Assembly: GCA_021737045.1 (NCBI GenBank)
Contig: JAIPES010000001.1
Coordinates: 1-64,000 of the forward strand
Reading direction: 5' to 3'
Source of the DNA: Desulfobacteraceae bacterium
GTDB taxonomy: Bacteria > Desulfobacterota > Desulfobacteria > Desulfobacterales > Desulfosalsimonadaceae
Length of the DNA: 64,000 nucleotides
Shown here: positions 1 to 10,875 of the stretch, piece by piece
How the letters are laid out: each line of letters starts with the position of its first letter
How positions within the stretch are numbered: the first letter of the stretch is position 1
The notes under the pieces: model-generated
The model's input: only the letters and a program-made list of their open reading frames with translations
Databases searched by the model: none
What the model was told of the DNA's origin: nothing
Program-made: the position numbers and the translations under genes

Positions 1-270
1 GATTTTGCCCCCTGAGGCCTTGTGCCCGAACAGCCGGGCCGGAATCACTTTTGTGTTGTTGATCACCAGCACATCACCTGCACATAGAAGATCCGCAAGC
101 TGGTAGAAGCGCCGGTGCGCTGTAGCCCCATCCGCCCTGGAAAGGACCAGCAGGCGCGAATCCTGGCGGCTGTCTGCCGGGTGCTGGGCGATTAATGCCT
201 CGGGCAGGTCATAATCATAGGCGTCAATGGCATAGGGGCTCTGCTCCGGCGTGACATTGTTTGGGGTCAT
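1..270 (-). CDS. queA: S-adenosylmethionine:tRNA ribosyltransferase-isomerase QueA, N-terminal part (truncated by window edge)
   Basis: Reverse-strand translation MTPNNVTPEQSPYAIDAYDYDLPEALIAQHPADSRQDSRLLVLSRADG...VLVINNTKVIPARLFGHKASGGK matches the QueA N-terminal signature; runs off the left edge. Confidence 0.88.
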   Translation of the reverse strand, partial: MTPNNVTPEQSPYAIDAYDYDLPEALIAQHPADSRQDSRLLVLSRADGATAHRRFYQLADLLCAGDVLVINNTKVIPARLFGHKASGGKI

Positions 271-461
271 TTGAAATAACTCCGGCCGATATAGGTCAGA
301 ATCAGCCCCAGGAACATGAGCACGAATCCGAAAATGCGCAGGGTCTGATCCGGCAGTTCCAGCACCCGGGCCATCATTTCCTTCATCCGGTCGGGAAAGG
401 CAAAATAAGGCAGGCCTTCAATAATCATGACCATGCCGATGACACACAGAAAAAAATCCAT
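267..461 (-). CDS. DUF2065 family small membrane protein
   Basis: 64 aa ORF, two hydrophobic segments, MDFFLCVIGMVMIIEGLPYFAFPDRMKEMM...; overlaps the queA start by 4 nt. Confidence 0.75.
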   Translation of the reverse strand: MDFFLCVIGMVMIIEGLPYFAFPDRMKEMMARVLELPDQTLRIFGFVLMFLGLILTYIGRSYFK

Positions 462-645
462 AAATAGTATCCTTGGGTTGCTGTATTATTCAAATCGTTT
501 ACTATATCTGCCGGGTTGATGGATTGTCAAAAATAAAACCGCCCGGGACTTGAAAAAGATTAGCAGCCGTGGCAGATAAGGAGTTTGAAACCACGGCATT
601 TATCAAGCTTTTCAATTTTACGTAAAACAGGTTAAGGATCTGCAC

Positions 646-2076
646 ATGCGCTATGAACCCGTCATCGGCCTGGAAGTCCATGCCCAGCTCAAAACCCGGA
701 CAAAAATATTCTGCGGATGCTCCACTGCATTCGGCGCCCCGCCCAACACCCATGTCTGCCCGGTATGTCTGGGCATGCCCGGTGTTTTGCCGGTTTTAAA
801 CCGCTCTGTTGTGGAATATGCCATGAAAATGGCCCTTGCCACTGGCTGCCAGGTGGAGGGCACCAGCCGGTTTGCACGGAAAAATTATTTTTACCCGGAC
901 CTGCCCAAGGGATACCAGATTTCCCAGTACGAGCTGCCCATTGCCAGAAACGGCTGCGTGGACATTGCCCTGGAAGACGGCATTACCCGGCGCATCGGCA
1001 TCACCCGCATTCACATGGAAGAAGATGCGGGCAAGCTCATCCATGATCCGGACCGGCCCGTGAGCTACGTGGATTACAACCGCACCGGCGTTCCCTTGAT
1101 TGAAATCGTATCCGAGCCGGATCTGCGTTCTCCTGCAGAGGCCGGGGCCTATCTGCGGCAGCTGCGCGCGGTTCTGCGTTATCTCGATATTTCAGACGGC
1201 AACATGGAGGAAGGCAGTTTCCGCTGTGATGCCAATGTATCGGTCCGGCCCGGGGAACAGGAGCAATTCGGCACCCGCACGGAGTTAAAAAACCTCAACT
1301 CCTTTAAGTTTGTGGAAAAAGCCCTGGCCTGGGAAATCGACCGCCAGACCGAAATCCTGGAGCAGGGCGGGGAAATTGTCCAGGAAACCCGGCTGTGGGA
1401 CACGGACAAGGGGCGGACCATATCCATGCGGGGAAAGGAAGAAGCCCATGACTACCGCTATTTTCCCGATCCGGACCTGGTGCCGTTGGTCATTGACCGC
1501 ACCTGGATTGATCAGGTCCAAAAAGACCTGCCCGAACTGCCGGACCAGCGGCGGGCCCGGTTTATCTGCGATTTCGGACTGCCGGAATACGACGCCGGGG
1601 TCCTGACCGCATCCCGGGAGTTTGCCGATTATTTTGAGCAGTGCCTGGGGCTTGTCAACCGGCCCAAGCTGGTGAGCAACTGGATGATGGGCGAGCTCAC
1701 GGGCCTGTTAAACGCCCGGGGTATCAACATCACTGAATCGCCCATATCCGCAAGCCGGTTTTCCGGTCTTATCGAGCTGCTCGACAGCGGAGTGATCAGC
1801 GGCAAGATCGCCAAGACTGTTTTTGATGAAATGGCGGACTCTGAAGATGAGGCCAAAACCATTGTTGAAAAAAAGGGCCTGGTGCAGGTCAGCGACCAGG
1901 GGGAAATCGAGGCCATCGTGGACCGGGTGGTGGCCGATCATCCGGATGAGGCTGAGAAATACCGCCAGGGCAGGAAAAAGCTCATGGGATTTTTTGTGGG
2001 ACAGGTCATGAAGGAGACCAGGGGCAAGGCCAATCCCCAGGTGGTCAACGAGGTGCTAAAAAAGCGCCTTGGCTGA
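646..2076 (+). CDS. gatB: Asp-tRNA(Asn)/Glu-tRNA(Gln) amidotransferase subunit GatB
   Basis: 476 aa, [46 protein letters not shown]... Confidence 0.97.
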   Translation: MRYEPVIGLEVHAQLKTRTKIFCGCSTAFGAPPNTHVCPVCLGMPGVLPVLNRSVVEYAMKMALATGCQVEGTSRFARKNYFYPDLPKGYQISQYELPIARNGCVDIALEDGITRRIGITRIHMEEDAGKLIHDPDRPVSYVDYNRTGVPLIEIVSEPDLRSPAEAGAYLRQLRAVLRYLDISDGNMEEGSFRCDANVSVRPGEQEQFGTRTELKNLNSFKFVEKALAWEIDRQTEILEQGGEIVQETRLWDTDKGRTISMRGKEEAHDYRYFPDPDLVPLVIDRTWIDQVQKDLPELPDQRRARFICDFGLPEYDAGVLTASREFADYFEQCLGLVNRPKLVSNWMMGELTGLLNARGINITESPISASRFSGLIELLDSGVISGKIAKTVFDEMADSEDEAKTIVEKKGLVQVSDQGEIEAIVDRVVADHPDEAEKYRQGRKKLMGFFVGQVMKETRGKANPQVVNEVLKKRLG

Positions 2077-2098
2077 CTTCCTGATAAATGACGGATTT

Positions 2099-3895
2099 TC
2101 ATACGATCCGGTGAAACCGCTTTTCCAGGTGCGAAACCGGCCACCGGATTACCGTGGGCCGGCCGTGGGGGCAGTGAAAGGGGTTTTGACAGGCATCGAG
2201 ATCTTTTAGCAGGGCGGCCATCTGTTCGGGCGCAAGCCTCTGGTTGGCCCGGATGGCGCCGTGGCAGGCCATGACAATGATGCATTTGTCTTTGAGCCGG
2301 GAAAGTTCCGGGGCCGCGCCCGTGGTTTCCGCGGCTTCGGCCATGTCGGCCACGAGCCGGCCGATGCCCTCGCCCCCGAGCATTTCCGGTACGGCCTGGA
2401 CCACGAAGGTCCGGTCCCCGAAAGGTTCGATTTCAAACCCCATAGCCTTAAATTCTTCAAGAAGCTGCTCGATGACCGGGGCCTGCCGGTAGGTGAGTTC
2501 AACAGTTTCGGGCATCAGCAGCCGCTGGGCCGGGGGGGCTGCCTGATTTTCGCCCGTAGCGGCCAGCTGCTCGTATAAAATGCGCTCATGGGCGGCGTGC
2601 TGGTCCACCAGCAGAAGCTCATCGGGTTTTTCGCAGATAATATAGGTGTTGCGGAACTGGCCGATGATGGCCGCATCTGCAAAAAAAACGGATTGATGCG
2701 GCACCGGTGCGGCCTCAGGGGCAGTTTCAGCCGGGGATTTTGAAGATACCGGGGCCTGAGCCCGGGTTTGCGGTTCAGGAAAAGGCGCCGGTATGGATTC
2801 GGGTGTCTCTGAAGCTTGCTGGTATGCGGCTTTGGGCTCAAACAGGCTTGTCTGTTCCCATGGCAAGCCTTTTTTTTCCATGCGGGCCGCAGGGCGCGGC
2901 TGCGGGCGCTGCCAGGTGTTTTCAACAGCCCTGCGCACGGCCCCAAGCACGTCTTTTTGGTTTAAAAACCGCACTTCCTGCTTCGCCGGGTGCACATTGA
3001 CATCCACTTCTTCTGCCGGCACCTCCAGAAATACCACAGCCACCGGAAAACGGCCCTTCATGAGCCGTCCCCGAAAGCCTTCACAAAGGGCGTAGATAAT
3101 GCCCCGGTCCCGGATAAACCGGCCGTTGACAAACACGTAGATCCGGGCCGTGGAACTGCGGGTGGCAGAGGGATCAGCCACCCACCCGGAGACCCGGGCC
3201 CGGGTGTCGCTGTATACCAGGGGATAAAGCAGGGACGAAAACTCGCTTCCAAGCACATCCGCCACCCGCCCGGCCGGCTCTGCGGTTTTGGGCCAGTCCC
3301 GGACCGGCTTTTTGTTGTGCAAAAGCTGGAATCCGATATCAGGCCGGGAAAGGGCAATGCAGGCAACGGTTTCGGAAATATGGCCCATTTCCGTGTTCAC
3401 GGTTTTTAAAAACTTGCGCCGGGCCGGGGTGTTGAAAAAAAGCTGGCTGACACTGATCAGGGTGCCGGCCGGGGCCCCGGTCTGCTTGACGGCCTTGATT
3501 TTTCCACCGTCGACGATGATCTCGGTGGCGGCATCGGCCTGCCGGCTGCGGGTGACCATGCGAAAGCGGGAAACCGCGGCAATGCTGGGCAGGGCCTCCC
3601 CCCTGAATCCCAGGCTGGAAATGGCGTGCAGGTCTTCGGCGTGCCGGATCTTGCTGGTGGCATAACGCTCAATTGAGAGCAGGGCATTGTCCTGGTCCAT
3701 GCCTGCACCGTTGTCAGAGACCCGGATCAGGGAGCGTCCGCCCTGCTCGATTTCCACCCGGATGCGGTCGCTTTGGGCGTCAATGGCGTTTTCCAGCAGT
3801 TCCTTGACCACGGAGGCCGGCCGCTCCACCACCTCGCCGGCAGCGATCTGGTTGGACAAAATTTCCGGCAGAATGCGGATGGCTGTCATTTCCAT
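2099..3895 (-). CDS. mutL: DNA mismatch repair protein MutL
   Basis: 598 aa, IRILPEILSNQIAAGEVVERPASVVKELLENAIDA...GFRGEALPSIAAVS, C-terminal ACHGAIRANQRL...CPHGRPT. Confidence 0.97.
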   Translation of the reverse strand: MEMTAIRILPEILSNQIAAGEVVERPASVVKELLENAIDAQSDRIRVEIEQGGRSLIRVSDNGAGMDQDNALLSIERYATSKIRHAEDLHAISSLGFRGEALPSIAAVSRFRMVTRSRQADAATEIIVDGGKIKAVKQTGAPAGTLISVSQLFFNTPARRKFLKTVNTEMGHISETVACIALSRPDIGFQLLHNKKPVRDWPKTAEPAGRVADVLGSEFSSLLYPLVYSDTRARVSGWVADPSATRSSTARIYVFVNGRFIRDRGIIYALCEGFRGRLMKGRFPVAVVFLEVPAEEVDVNVHPAKQEVRFLNQKDVLGAVRRAVENTWQRPQPRPAARMEKKGLPWEQTSLFEPKAAYQQASETPESIPAPFPEPQTRAQAPVSSKSPAETAPEAAPVPHQSVFFADAAIIGQFRNTYIICEKPDELLLVDQHAAHERILYEQLAATGENQAAPPAQRLLMPETVELTYRQAPVIEQLLEEFKAMGFEIEPFGDRTFVVQAVPEMLGGEGIGRLVADMAEAAETTGAAPELSRLKDKCIIVMACHGAIRANQRLAPEQMAALLKDLDACQNPFHCPHGRPTVIRWPVSHLEKRFHRIV

Positions 3896-3910
3896 AGACT
3901 CCCGGGCGGG

Positions 3911-4099
3911 TTACTGGCCGGGGGCATCCACTTCTCCCCGGAGAAAACGATACAGAAATTCTGTGTCAGTGGGCGAAAGATCAAATTTTCTGGAGGCCTC
4001 TTCCACCAAGTCCTGGTTGGGCGCATCCGGGCGTTCGTATTTTTTGACCTGGCTGATCCATTTCACCGCTTTTCGTAAATCTTCCTTTTTGGGCTGCAT
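3911..4099 (-). CDS. small conserved hypothetical protein
   Basis: 62 aa ORF between mutL and gatA on the same strand; fits the spacing of the operon. Confidence 0.5.
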   Translation of the reverse strand: MQPKKEDLRKAVKWISQVKKYERPDAPNQDLVEEASRKFDLSPTDTEFLYRFLRGEVDAPGQ

Positions 4100-4146
4100 C
4101 AGGATTTTCCCCCTTTCGGGTTTGGGTCTGGTGTTAAGCGCTGTTT

Positions 4147-5625
4147 TTAAGCCGCCGGCAGATCCGGTTTTTGACCGCAGACCCCGGCTGCCTGCTCAAA
4201 GGCGTATGCCGCCTGCAAAAGCCTGGCCTCGGCAAAATGCGGGGCCATCATCTGCAGGCCGATGGGCAGTCCGTTTTCGGAAAACCCGCACGGAAGCGAC
4301 AGGCCGGGAATTCCGGCCAGGTTGGCCGACAATGTGAAAATGTCAGACAGATACATCTGCAGCGGGTCATTGGTTTTTTCGCCCAGGCCAAATGCCGGTG
4401 TGGGGGCCGTGGGGGAAACAATGATGTCGCAGGTTTGAAATGCAGCGGCAAAATCATTTCGGATCAGGGTCCTGACCTGGGAGGCTTTTTTGTAATAGGC
4501 ATCGTAATAACCCGCTGAAAGGGCGTAAGTGCCCAGCAGAATCCGCCGCTTGACCTCAGGGCCAAACCCCCTGGAGCGGGTTTGTTCATACATCTGCTTC
4601 AAACCCCCGGCCTCCTTGTGCCGGAATCCGTACTTGACGCCGTCGTAGCGGGCCAGGTTGGAGCTGGCTTCTGCCGGGGCGATCAAATAATAGGCGGCCA
4701 CGGCATGCTCAGTATGCGGAAGGGAGATTTCCACGCATTTGGCTCCGGCATGGGTGAGCCGGGCAACCGCCTTTTCCACCGCCGCTTTTACCCCGGGGTC
4801 CATTCCCTCGGCGTTTTGGTATTCCATTGGAATACCAAAGGTCAGGCCCTTGATCCCGGCATCAAGCCCGGCCGTATAGTCGGGCACATCATTTTTGGCG
4901 CAGGTGGAGTCTTTGGGGTCATGGCCGGAAATGGCCCCGAGCAGGATGGCCGCATCCGTGACATCCTTGGCAAGGGGGCCGATCTGATCCAGAGACGAGG
5001 CAAAGGCCACCAGCCCGTAACGTGAAACCCGGCCGTAGGTGGGTTTTAACCCCACCACCCCGCAATGGGCCGCAGGCTGTCGGATGGAGCCGCCTGTGTC
5101 TGATCCCAGTGCGCCCAGGCACATGTCGGCTGCCACGGCCGCAGCAGAGCCCCCGCTGGAGCCGCCCGGGGTCCGGGATCGGTCCCAGGGATTGCGGGTG
5201 ATCTGAAATGCGGAATTTTCCGTGGACGAGCCCATGGCAAATTCGTCCATGTTGAGTTTGCCGGTCATGATCGCGCCCGCGGAAAACAGTTTTTCCATGA
5301 CCGTGGCGTTGTACGGGGGCACAAAATCGGCCAGCATCCGGGATGCGCATGTGGTGGCAATCCCTTTTGTGCAGATCAGGTCTTTTATGCCCAGCGGGAT
5401 TCCCGTAAGCGGGCCGGCGCTTCCCGCCCGGATATGGGCATCGGCCTGCGTTGCCTGCTGTCTGGCCGCATCTTCGGCCAGTGTGATATAAGCGCCGATT
5501 TCCGGATCCAGCTGCCGGATGCGGCCGAAAACCGCATCACTTAACTCCCGGGCGCTGATTTGCCTTTTGGCCAGAAGCCCTTTGGCTTCATGGATGGTCA
5601 GTTCATATAGTTTGGTTGATGTCAT
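4147..5625 (-). CDS. gatA: Asp-tRNA(Asn)/Glu-tRNA(Gln) amidotransferase subunit GatA
   Basis: 492 aa amidase; [32 protein letters not shown] signature. Confidence 0.97.
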   Translation of the reverse strand: MTSTKLYELTIHEAKGLLAKRQISARELSDAVFGRIRQLDPEIGAYITLAEDAARQQATQADAHIRAGSAGPLTGIPLGIKDLICTKGIATTCASRMLADFVPPYNATVMEKLFSAGAIMTGKLNMDEFAMGSSTENSAFQITRNPWDRSRTPGGSSGGSAAAVAADMCLGALGSDTGGSIRQPAAHCGVVGLKPTYGRVSRYGLVAFASSLDQIGPLAKDVTDAAILLGAISGHDPKDSTCAKNDVPDYTAGLDAGIKGLTFGIPMEYQNAEGMDPGVKAAVEKAVARLTHAGAKCVEISLPHTEHAVAAYYLIAPAEASSNLARYDGVKYGFRHKEAGGLKQMYEQTRSRGFGPEVKRRILLGTYALSAGYYDAYYKKASQVRTLIRNDFAAAFQTCDIIVSPTAPTPAFGLGEKTNDPLQMYLSDIFTLSANLAGIPGLSLPCGFSENGLPIGLQMMAPHFAEARLLQAAYAFEQAAGVCGQKPDLPAA

Positions 5626-5652
5626 GGTCCGCTCTTTTCTGTTGCTGGATGA

Positions 5653-5940
5653 CTATTCAATGACCTTTGGGACCACAAAGCTGCCGTCTTCGGATTCCGG
5701 GGCGTTGGCCATGGTGTTTTGGGCATCGAGATGGCCGGCCACTTCATCTTGTCTGAAGGCATTGCAGATTTCCACGGCATGGGCCGTGGGGGACACACCC
5801 GTGGTGTCGGCCCGGCTTACACTTTCGGCATAGGCCAGGATATCTCCCAGGTTTCGGGCAAAGCCGTCCACATCGGCTTCATCGATGGTCAGCCGGGCCA
5901 GTGCGGCCACGTGGGCCACTTCTTCTCTGGAAATTTTCAT
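5653..5940 (-). CDS. gatC: Asp-tRNA(Asn)/Glu-tRNA(Gln) amidotransferase subunit GatC
   Basis: 95 aa, MKISREEVAHVAALARLTIDEAD..., upstream of gatA. Confidence 0.92.
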   Translation of the reverse strand: MKISREEVAHVAALARLTIDEADVDGFARNLGDILAYAESVSRADTTGVSPTAHAVEICNAFRQDEVAGHLDAQNTMANAPESEDGSFVVPKVIE

Positions 5941-6006
5941 GGATTTTCCTTTCGGGCCCCTATTGCCGCTTTTCCCTTAAACGCCGGCCCCGCACCTGAA
6001 AGCCTT

Positions 6007-6690
6007 TCAAAACCCGGGCTCATGGGGCAGAAGCATGGCATCCACGCCGGCTTTCTGGAGCCGGGTCAGATCGTTTTCCGCCTGGCTTCGGTTCGTGTAA
6101 GGGCCGATGCGCACCCTGTGCCAACGGCCCTGGCCTTCCACTGCGGCTTTCTGGGTAAAAGCGGGATAGCCCTTGTTCTTGTATTTGTTTTTTACGGTTT
6201 CGGCTTTTTGCCTGTCGCGCAGGGATGCCACCTGGATGGCGAATAATTTCCTGGAATCCGGCTCGGTCACTTCCGTTGAAGCAGGCTGGGCCGGCATCGG
6301 CTCGGCGGCCGGCTTGGTCCGGGGCGGCTGGATCCTGCTTTCTGCCAGATCCGGTTTTGGGTATTTCGGTGCCAGTACCCGCGGCCGTCCCTGAGCATGC
6401 TCGTCGATCTCTGATTTTTCCCTGAGCCGGTCGTAAAATTCAAAGGAAATGTCATCCGGCAGCCGGCCGTCAGTGCCCTCCTGTTCTCCGGGCTCGGAGA
6501 GCACGCTGCTTTGCAGCTGGGACAGTTTTTCGTCCAGGTGCTGCATGTCAAAATGCAGTGGTGCGGAATTGCGTCCCACCAGGACCCCCAGGATAAACAT
6601 GCATCCAGAGGCAATAAAGATCATCAGCACCCAGCCGGAAGTACTGCCGCGGGTGCTGAAGGAATCGGTTTTGGGAAAACTGCCGCCCAT
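6007..6690 (-). CDS. SPOR domain-containing protein
   Basis: N-terminal TM helix; C-terminal FAIQVASLRDRQKAETVKNKYKNKGYPAFT...WHRVRIGPYTNRSQAENDLTRLQK. Confidence 0.85.
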   Translation of the reverse strand: MGGSFPKTDSFSTRGSTSGWVLMIFIASGCMFILGVLVGRNSAPLHFDMQHLDEKLSQLQSSVLSEPGEQEGTDGRLPDDISFEFYDRLREKSEIDEHAQGRPRVLAPKYPKPDLAESRIQPPRTKPAAEPMPAQPASTEVTEPDSRKLFAIQVASLRDRQKAETVKNKYKNKGYPAFTQKAAVEGQGRWHRVRIGPYTNRSQAENDLTRLQKAGVDAMLLPHEPGF

Positions 6691-6710
6691 GATTTTTTAT
6701 AAAGTCCCTG

Positions 6711-8381
6711 CTACATGATTTCCGGGGTGCTGACCCCGAGCAGTTTCAGGCCGTTTCGGATCACCTTCTGCACGGCCACCACAAGATGCAGGCGGGCCGT
6801 GCTCAGCTTTGTGTCATCGGTAAGCACCCGGTGCTTATTATAATAGGCATGAAACAATGCCGCAAGGTCCATGAGATAGTAGGCGATCCGGTGGGGCTCC
6901 ATAAGGGCGGCGGCACCGGAGAGAACCTCCGGGTATTTTCCCATTTTTTTGATCAAAGCGATTTCCTCGGCTTCGCTCAGCCGCTGCAGGTCCGCGGATT
7001 CCGGGCTTTTTTGCGCATCCGGGTTTTCGTCTGCAGCCTTTTTGCATATGCTTGATATCCGGGCATGAACATATTGCACGTAATACACCGGGTTGTCGTT
7101 TGTTTTGGCCTTGGCCACCTCCAGGTCAAAATCCAGGGGGCTTTCATGGTGCCGGGTCAGAAAGATAAACCGGGCTGCATCCCGGCCCACTTCGCTGATA
7201 ACGTCGCTGAGGGTGACAAACTGACCGGCCCGGGTGGACATGGAAACCGGCCGGCCCTTTCGCAGCAGATTGACCAGCTGGGTGAGAATGACGGTAAACT
7301 GGCTGCTCTGTCTGCCCATGGCCGAGATGGCGGCTGTCAGCCGGGGCACGTACCCGTGATGATCCGCGCCCCACACATCAATGACCCGATCATATCCCCG
7401 CTCGTATTTTTCCAGGTGATAGGCAATGTCTGAGGCAAAATAGGTGGTCTGGCCGTTTTGGCGCACCACCACCCGATCTTTTTCGTCCCCGAATTCGGTG
7501 GCGCAAAACCACAGGGCCCCTTCGTGCTCATAAATCAGGTCCTTTTGTTTCAAAAACGCGATGGCGGCTTCCACCTTGCCGGTATCATAGAGGGTTTGCT
7601 CACTGTACCAGCGGTCAAAACAAACACCGAGATTTTCAAGATCCTGTCGGATGCCGGCCAGGATTTGTTCGGCGGCCTGCCCGGCAAGCTCTTCTTCAGC
7701 CTTGTCCCGGGGCATGTCAAAAAGGCTTTGGCCTTTTTCCGCGATCACGGATCGGGCAATGTCTTTGATGTAATCGCCCTGATAGGCGTCTTCGGGAAAT
7801 TCCACATTCTGCCCGGCAAGCTGGCAGCAGCGCAGATACACGGATCTGCCCAAAGTCAGAATCTGGCGGCCGGCATCATTGATATAATATTCCCGCTCCA
7901 CGCGGTATCCGCAGAAATCCAGCAGCGCGGCTATGCTGTCACCCACCACCGCTCCCCGGCCGTGGCCGATGTGCAGGGGGCCGGTGGGATTGGCGCTGAC
8001 AAATTCCACCTGGACCTTTTGCCCGTCGCCAAGGTTTTCAGTCCCATAGGCCATGTCCTGCTGGTGGATTTCCTGGATTACCGGCAGCCAGGCCGAGGGG
8101 CGGATGAAAAAATTGATGAATCCGGGTCCGGCGATTTCGGTTTTTTCAATCAGGCCATCCGGGTCCGTGATATGGTCCACAACAGCTTCAGCGATTTTGC
8201 GCGGGGCCATTTTCTGGGCTGCGGCCCCGGCCATGGCGAAATTGGTGGCAAGATCGCCGTGAGCACCGATTTTGGGTTCTTCCAGTATGATATCCGGAAA
8301 ATCGTCTGATGCCAGCACTCCGGCCGCATGGGCGGTGCGGGCCGCGTCAAGCACCATTTGTTTTACGTGTTGTTTGATCAT
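6711..8381 (-). CDS. argS: arginyl-tRNA synthetase
   Basis: 556 aa; VEFVSANPTGPLHIGHGRGAVVGDSIAALL (HIGH motif), DALR domain C-terminus. Confidence 0.97.
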   Translation of the reverse strand: MIKQHVKQMVLDAARTAHAAGVLASDDFPDIILEEPKIGAHGDLATNFAMAGAAAQKMAPRKIAEAVVDHITDPDGLIEKTEIAGPGFINFFIRPSAWLPVIQEIHQQDMAYGTENLGDGQKVQVEFVSANPTGPLHIGHGRGAVVGDSIAALLDFCGYRVEREYYINDAGRQILTLGRSVYLRCCQLAGQNVEFPEDAYQGDYIKDIARSVIAEKGQSLFDMPRDKAEEELAGQAAEQILAGIRQDLENLGVCFDRWYSEQTLYDTGKVEAAIAFLKQKDLIYEHEGALWFCATEFGDEKDRVVVRQNGQTTYFASDIAYHLEKYERGYDRVIDVWGADHHGYVPRLTAAISAMGRQSSQFTVILTQLVNLLRKGRPVSMSTRAGQFVTLSDVISEVGRDAARFIFLTRHHESPLDFDLEVAKAKTNDNPVYYVQYVHARISSICKKAADENPDAQKSPESADLQRLSEAEEIALIKKMGKYPEVLSGAAALMEPHRIAYYLMDLAALFHAYYNKHRVLTDDTKLSTARLHLVVAVQKVIRNGLKLLGVSTPEIM

Positions 8382-8476
8382 GGGCTTGCAACTGTCCTTG
8401 CAATGGGTTTAAGCAATGGTAAAATCTAAACTTTTAAGTGTTTTTTCAGGCCAAGTCAAGGAGTCATTGCAGGGCG

Positions 8477-9166
8477 TTACCCCTGGACGGTGCGCGAGAG
8501 GATGTGGTTTAGGGTGTCGAGCAGGGGATGGATTTTTTCCCGGTGTTCCGGAGGGATCATCAGTCGGGTGACGGGCCGGTTGGTTATGGTGACGCATTTT
8601 TTGACCATATGCGCGGGATCAGATCCCAGACAGAGCATTACGTCAATGAGACTGCCAAAAAAACCGGATTGGTCCAGGTGCTCGATGACCTGGAGAAAAA
8701 GGGTGTTGACAGTCAATGTCAGCTCATCGATATGGGCGCTGCCGGTGTTGCGGCATTTGGAGAAAGAAACCATGCACCGGCATCCAAACGGACGGATCGG
8801 ATAAATGGAGCAAAGGTCGTTTTCCAGCAAAGGACAAGGCAACGACGGTTCCGGCGGGGTTTCTTCGGCCGGGGTTTTGTTCTCCAGACACATTTGGGCA
8901 TAGGCGTTGGTGGTCATGGCCGGCTGATACCGGGGGGTATAAAGATGGCCGCGCATCTGCTGGTATAAGGCCGCCTTTTTCTGCCCGTCTAAGAAATGAT
9001 CAATGAACCGGCCTTCCAGGCTGGTCAGGGTAATGGCAGTGGTGCAGCATTCTGCGCAGAATTTCTCGCAGGCAAAGGAGAAGCTGCCCATGTAGTCGTC
9101 ATACAGGCGGTAAATTTTGCCCAGGGCATCGATGTGGCTCACTGGTTTGGGTTGGCTTATGGGCAT
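8477..9166 (-). CDS. YkgJ-family cysteine cluster protein
   Basis: Cys cluster CEKFCAECC...CPLLENDLCSIYPIRPFGCRCM. Confidence 0.75.
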   Translation of the reverse strand: MPISQPKPVSHIDALGKIYRLYDDYMGSFSFACEKFCAECCTTAITLTSLEGRFIDHFLDGQKKAALYQQMRGHLYTPRYQPAMTTNAYAQMCLENKTPAEETPPEPSLPCPLLENDLCSIYPIRPFGCRCMVSFSKCRNTGSAHIDELTLTVNTLFLQVIEHLDQSGFFGSLIDVMLCLGSDPAHMVKKCVTITNRPVTRLMIPPEHREKIHPLLDTLNHILSRTVQG

Positions 9167-9178
9167 GGTATTGGCGGC

Positions 9179-9811
9179 TTATTTTTCCACTCTGCGGTAT
9201 TGTTTGTAGCAGGAAAGCACTTTTTGCACGTACTGCCGGGTCTCGGGGTAAGGCGGGATGCCCTTGTAGTGATCCACCCTGGAGGGCCCGGCGTTGTAGG
9301 CCGCAAGGCTCAGATTCAAATCCCCGTTGTAGCGCTTGAGCAGATCGCTTAAATAGCGGGTCCCGGCGGTGATGTTCTGCCTGGGATCAAAGGGGTCTGA
9401 AATTCGGTGTTTTTTTATGTGTACCGGCATGATCTGCATCAGCCCCCGGGCTCCGGCCCGGGAAACCGCCGTGGGGTTGAATCCGGATTCAACCCGGATT
9501 ACGGCCTGGACCAGTTCCGGCCGCACCCCGTAAGTAGCTGCAATGCTTTTGATTATTTCAGTATACCGCATCCCATCCGGCACCGGCGGCCGGGGCGCTT
9601 CAAGATGCGGGGTTGGTATGTAATCCGCTGATTTGGGGCTATCCGTGAAATGGTATCCGCCTTTGTCGTCAATATACATATACATTTCCGCCCGGGCGGG
9701 GGTTGGCGTCAGGCAGGCAATGGCCAGGCACGCAAGGCCGGCGGTCAGAAAACAAAAAAAATTTGCGGATATGGTCCGGGTTCTGGCAGTCATGGGCCGT
9801 GTCAATGGCAA
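9179..9811 (-). CDS. lytic transglycosylase (SLT domain)
   Basis: 210 aa with signal peptide; VQAVIRVESGFNPTAVSRAGARGLMQIMP...NITAGTRYLSDLLKRYNGDLNLSLAAYNAGPSRVDHY. Confidence 0.92.
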   Translation of the reverse strand: MPLTRPMTARTRTISANFFCFLTAGLACLAIACLTPTPARAEMYMYIDDKGGYHFTDSPKSADYIPTPHLEAPRPPVPDGMRYTEIIKSIAATYGVRPELVQAVIRVESGFNPTAVSRAGARGLMQIMPVHIKKHRISDPFDPRQNITAGTRYLSDLLKRYNGDLNLSLAAYNAGPSRVDHYKGIPPYPETRQYVQKVLSCYKQYRRVEK

Positions 9812-9939
9812 AAAAACCGTTTGGGTGCTGCTGGCCGAAAGGGCCGCTTTTCCGATAGTTATGCCCGATATTTATTATATTGTATACATGAAATCCCTAT
9901 GCGGGGTCAAGTAAAACGTGGGTGCGCCCACAATCCGGT

Positions 9940-10860
9940 TCAATCCTCTTCGGGTACAAAGGCGGATACTTCATCGATGGTTTCAGCGTTGGCAAGCAGC
10001 ATGGCCAGCCGGTCAATGCCCAGGGCATTGCCTGCGGCCGGCGGCATTCGGCCAAGGGCGGCAAGAAAGGCCTCGGGCATCGGGCCGGCGGCAAGGCCTT
10101 GTTTTTCACGCCGCTGCAGTTCCGCCTCAAAGCGCCGGCGCTGCTGGTCAGGATCAATGAGTTCGGAAAATCCGTTGCAGATTTCCAACCCTCCGATATA
10201 GGCTTCAAAGCGTTCGGCCACATGCGGATTATCATTTCTGAGGCGGGCCAGGGCGGCTTTTTCCGCCGGGTAATCATATAAAAACAGTGGCCTTGCGGGA
10301 TCCAAAGCAGGTTCGATTTCCATGGCCATGCGCTCGTCAAAGCTCTGATCAGCCAGGGCCGCGTCCATGGTGGTGTGGGTAAAACGCTGAAAAGCCTTTT
10401 CGACCGTAATTTTCGGCCATGGCCGGTCCAGGCGGATAACCGTGCCGTGGCGCCTGAGATGCCGCGTGCCCAGGACCTTTTCACAGGTCTCGCGGATCAG
10501 GCTTTCGGTTTGGTTCATCATCTCATGATAGGTAAAATCGGCCGCATACCATTCCAGCATGGTGAACTCCGGCAGGTGCCGGCTTCCGCGCTCCTTTGCG
10601 CGGAAGGTCTTGCAGATCTGAAAAATCCGGGGATACCCGGCAGCAAGCAGGCGTTTCATGTAGAGTTCAGGAGATGTCTGCAGAAAGGCGCCTTCAGCTG
10701 AGATGGCCTCAATGTGGGCTTCGGGCGCAGGTGCAGCGGTGCGCACCGGGGTTTCCACCTCCAGAAAATCGTGGCGGCAGAAAAAGGCACGCACCGCATT
10801 TAACAGCCGGTGACGGATCTGCAGGCAGTGGCGGAGCCCCTGTTGACGAAACATGGTCAT
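9940..10860 (-). CDS. epmA: EF-P lysine aminoacylase EpmA/GenX-like (class II LysRS paralog)
   Basis: 306 aa; FLEVETPVRTAAPAPEAHIEAI...LQTSPELYMKRLLAAGYPRIFQICKTFRAKERGSRHLPEFTMLEWY; ends with class II motif 3-like GNALGIDRLAMLLA. Confidence 0.88.
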   Translation of the reverse strand: MTMFRQQGLRHCLQIRHRLLNAVRAFFCRHDFLEVETPVRTAAPAPEAHIEAISAEGAFLQTSPELYMKRLLAAGYPRIFQICKTFRAKERGSRHLPEFTMLEWYAADFTYHEMMNQTESLIRETCEKVLGTRHLRRHGTVIRLDRPWPKITVEKAFQRFTHTTMDAALADQSFDERMAMEIEPALDPARPLFLYDYPAEKAALARLRNDNPHVAERFEAYIGGLEICNGFSELIDPDQQRRRFEAELQRREKQGLAAGPMPEAFLAALGRMPPAAGNALGIDRLAMLLANAETIDEVSAFVPEED

Positions 10861-10875
10861 AGCAGCCGGGCAGTC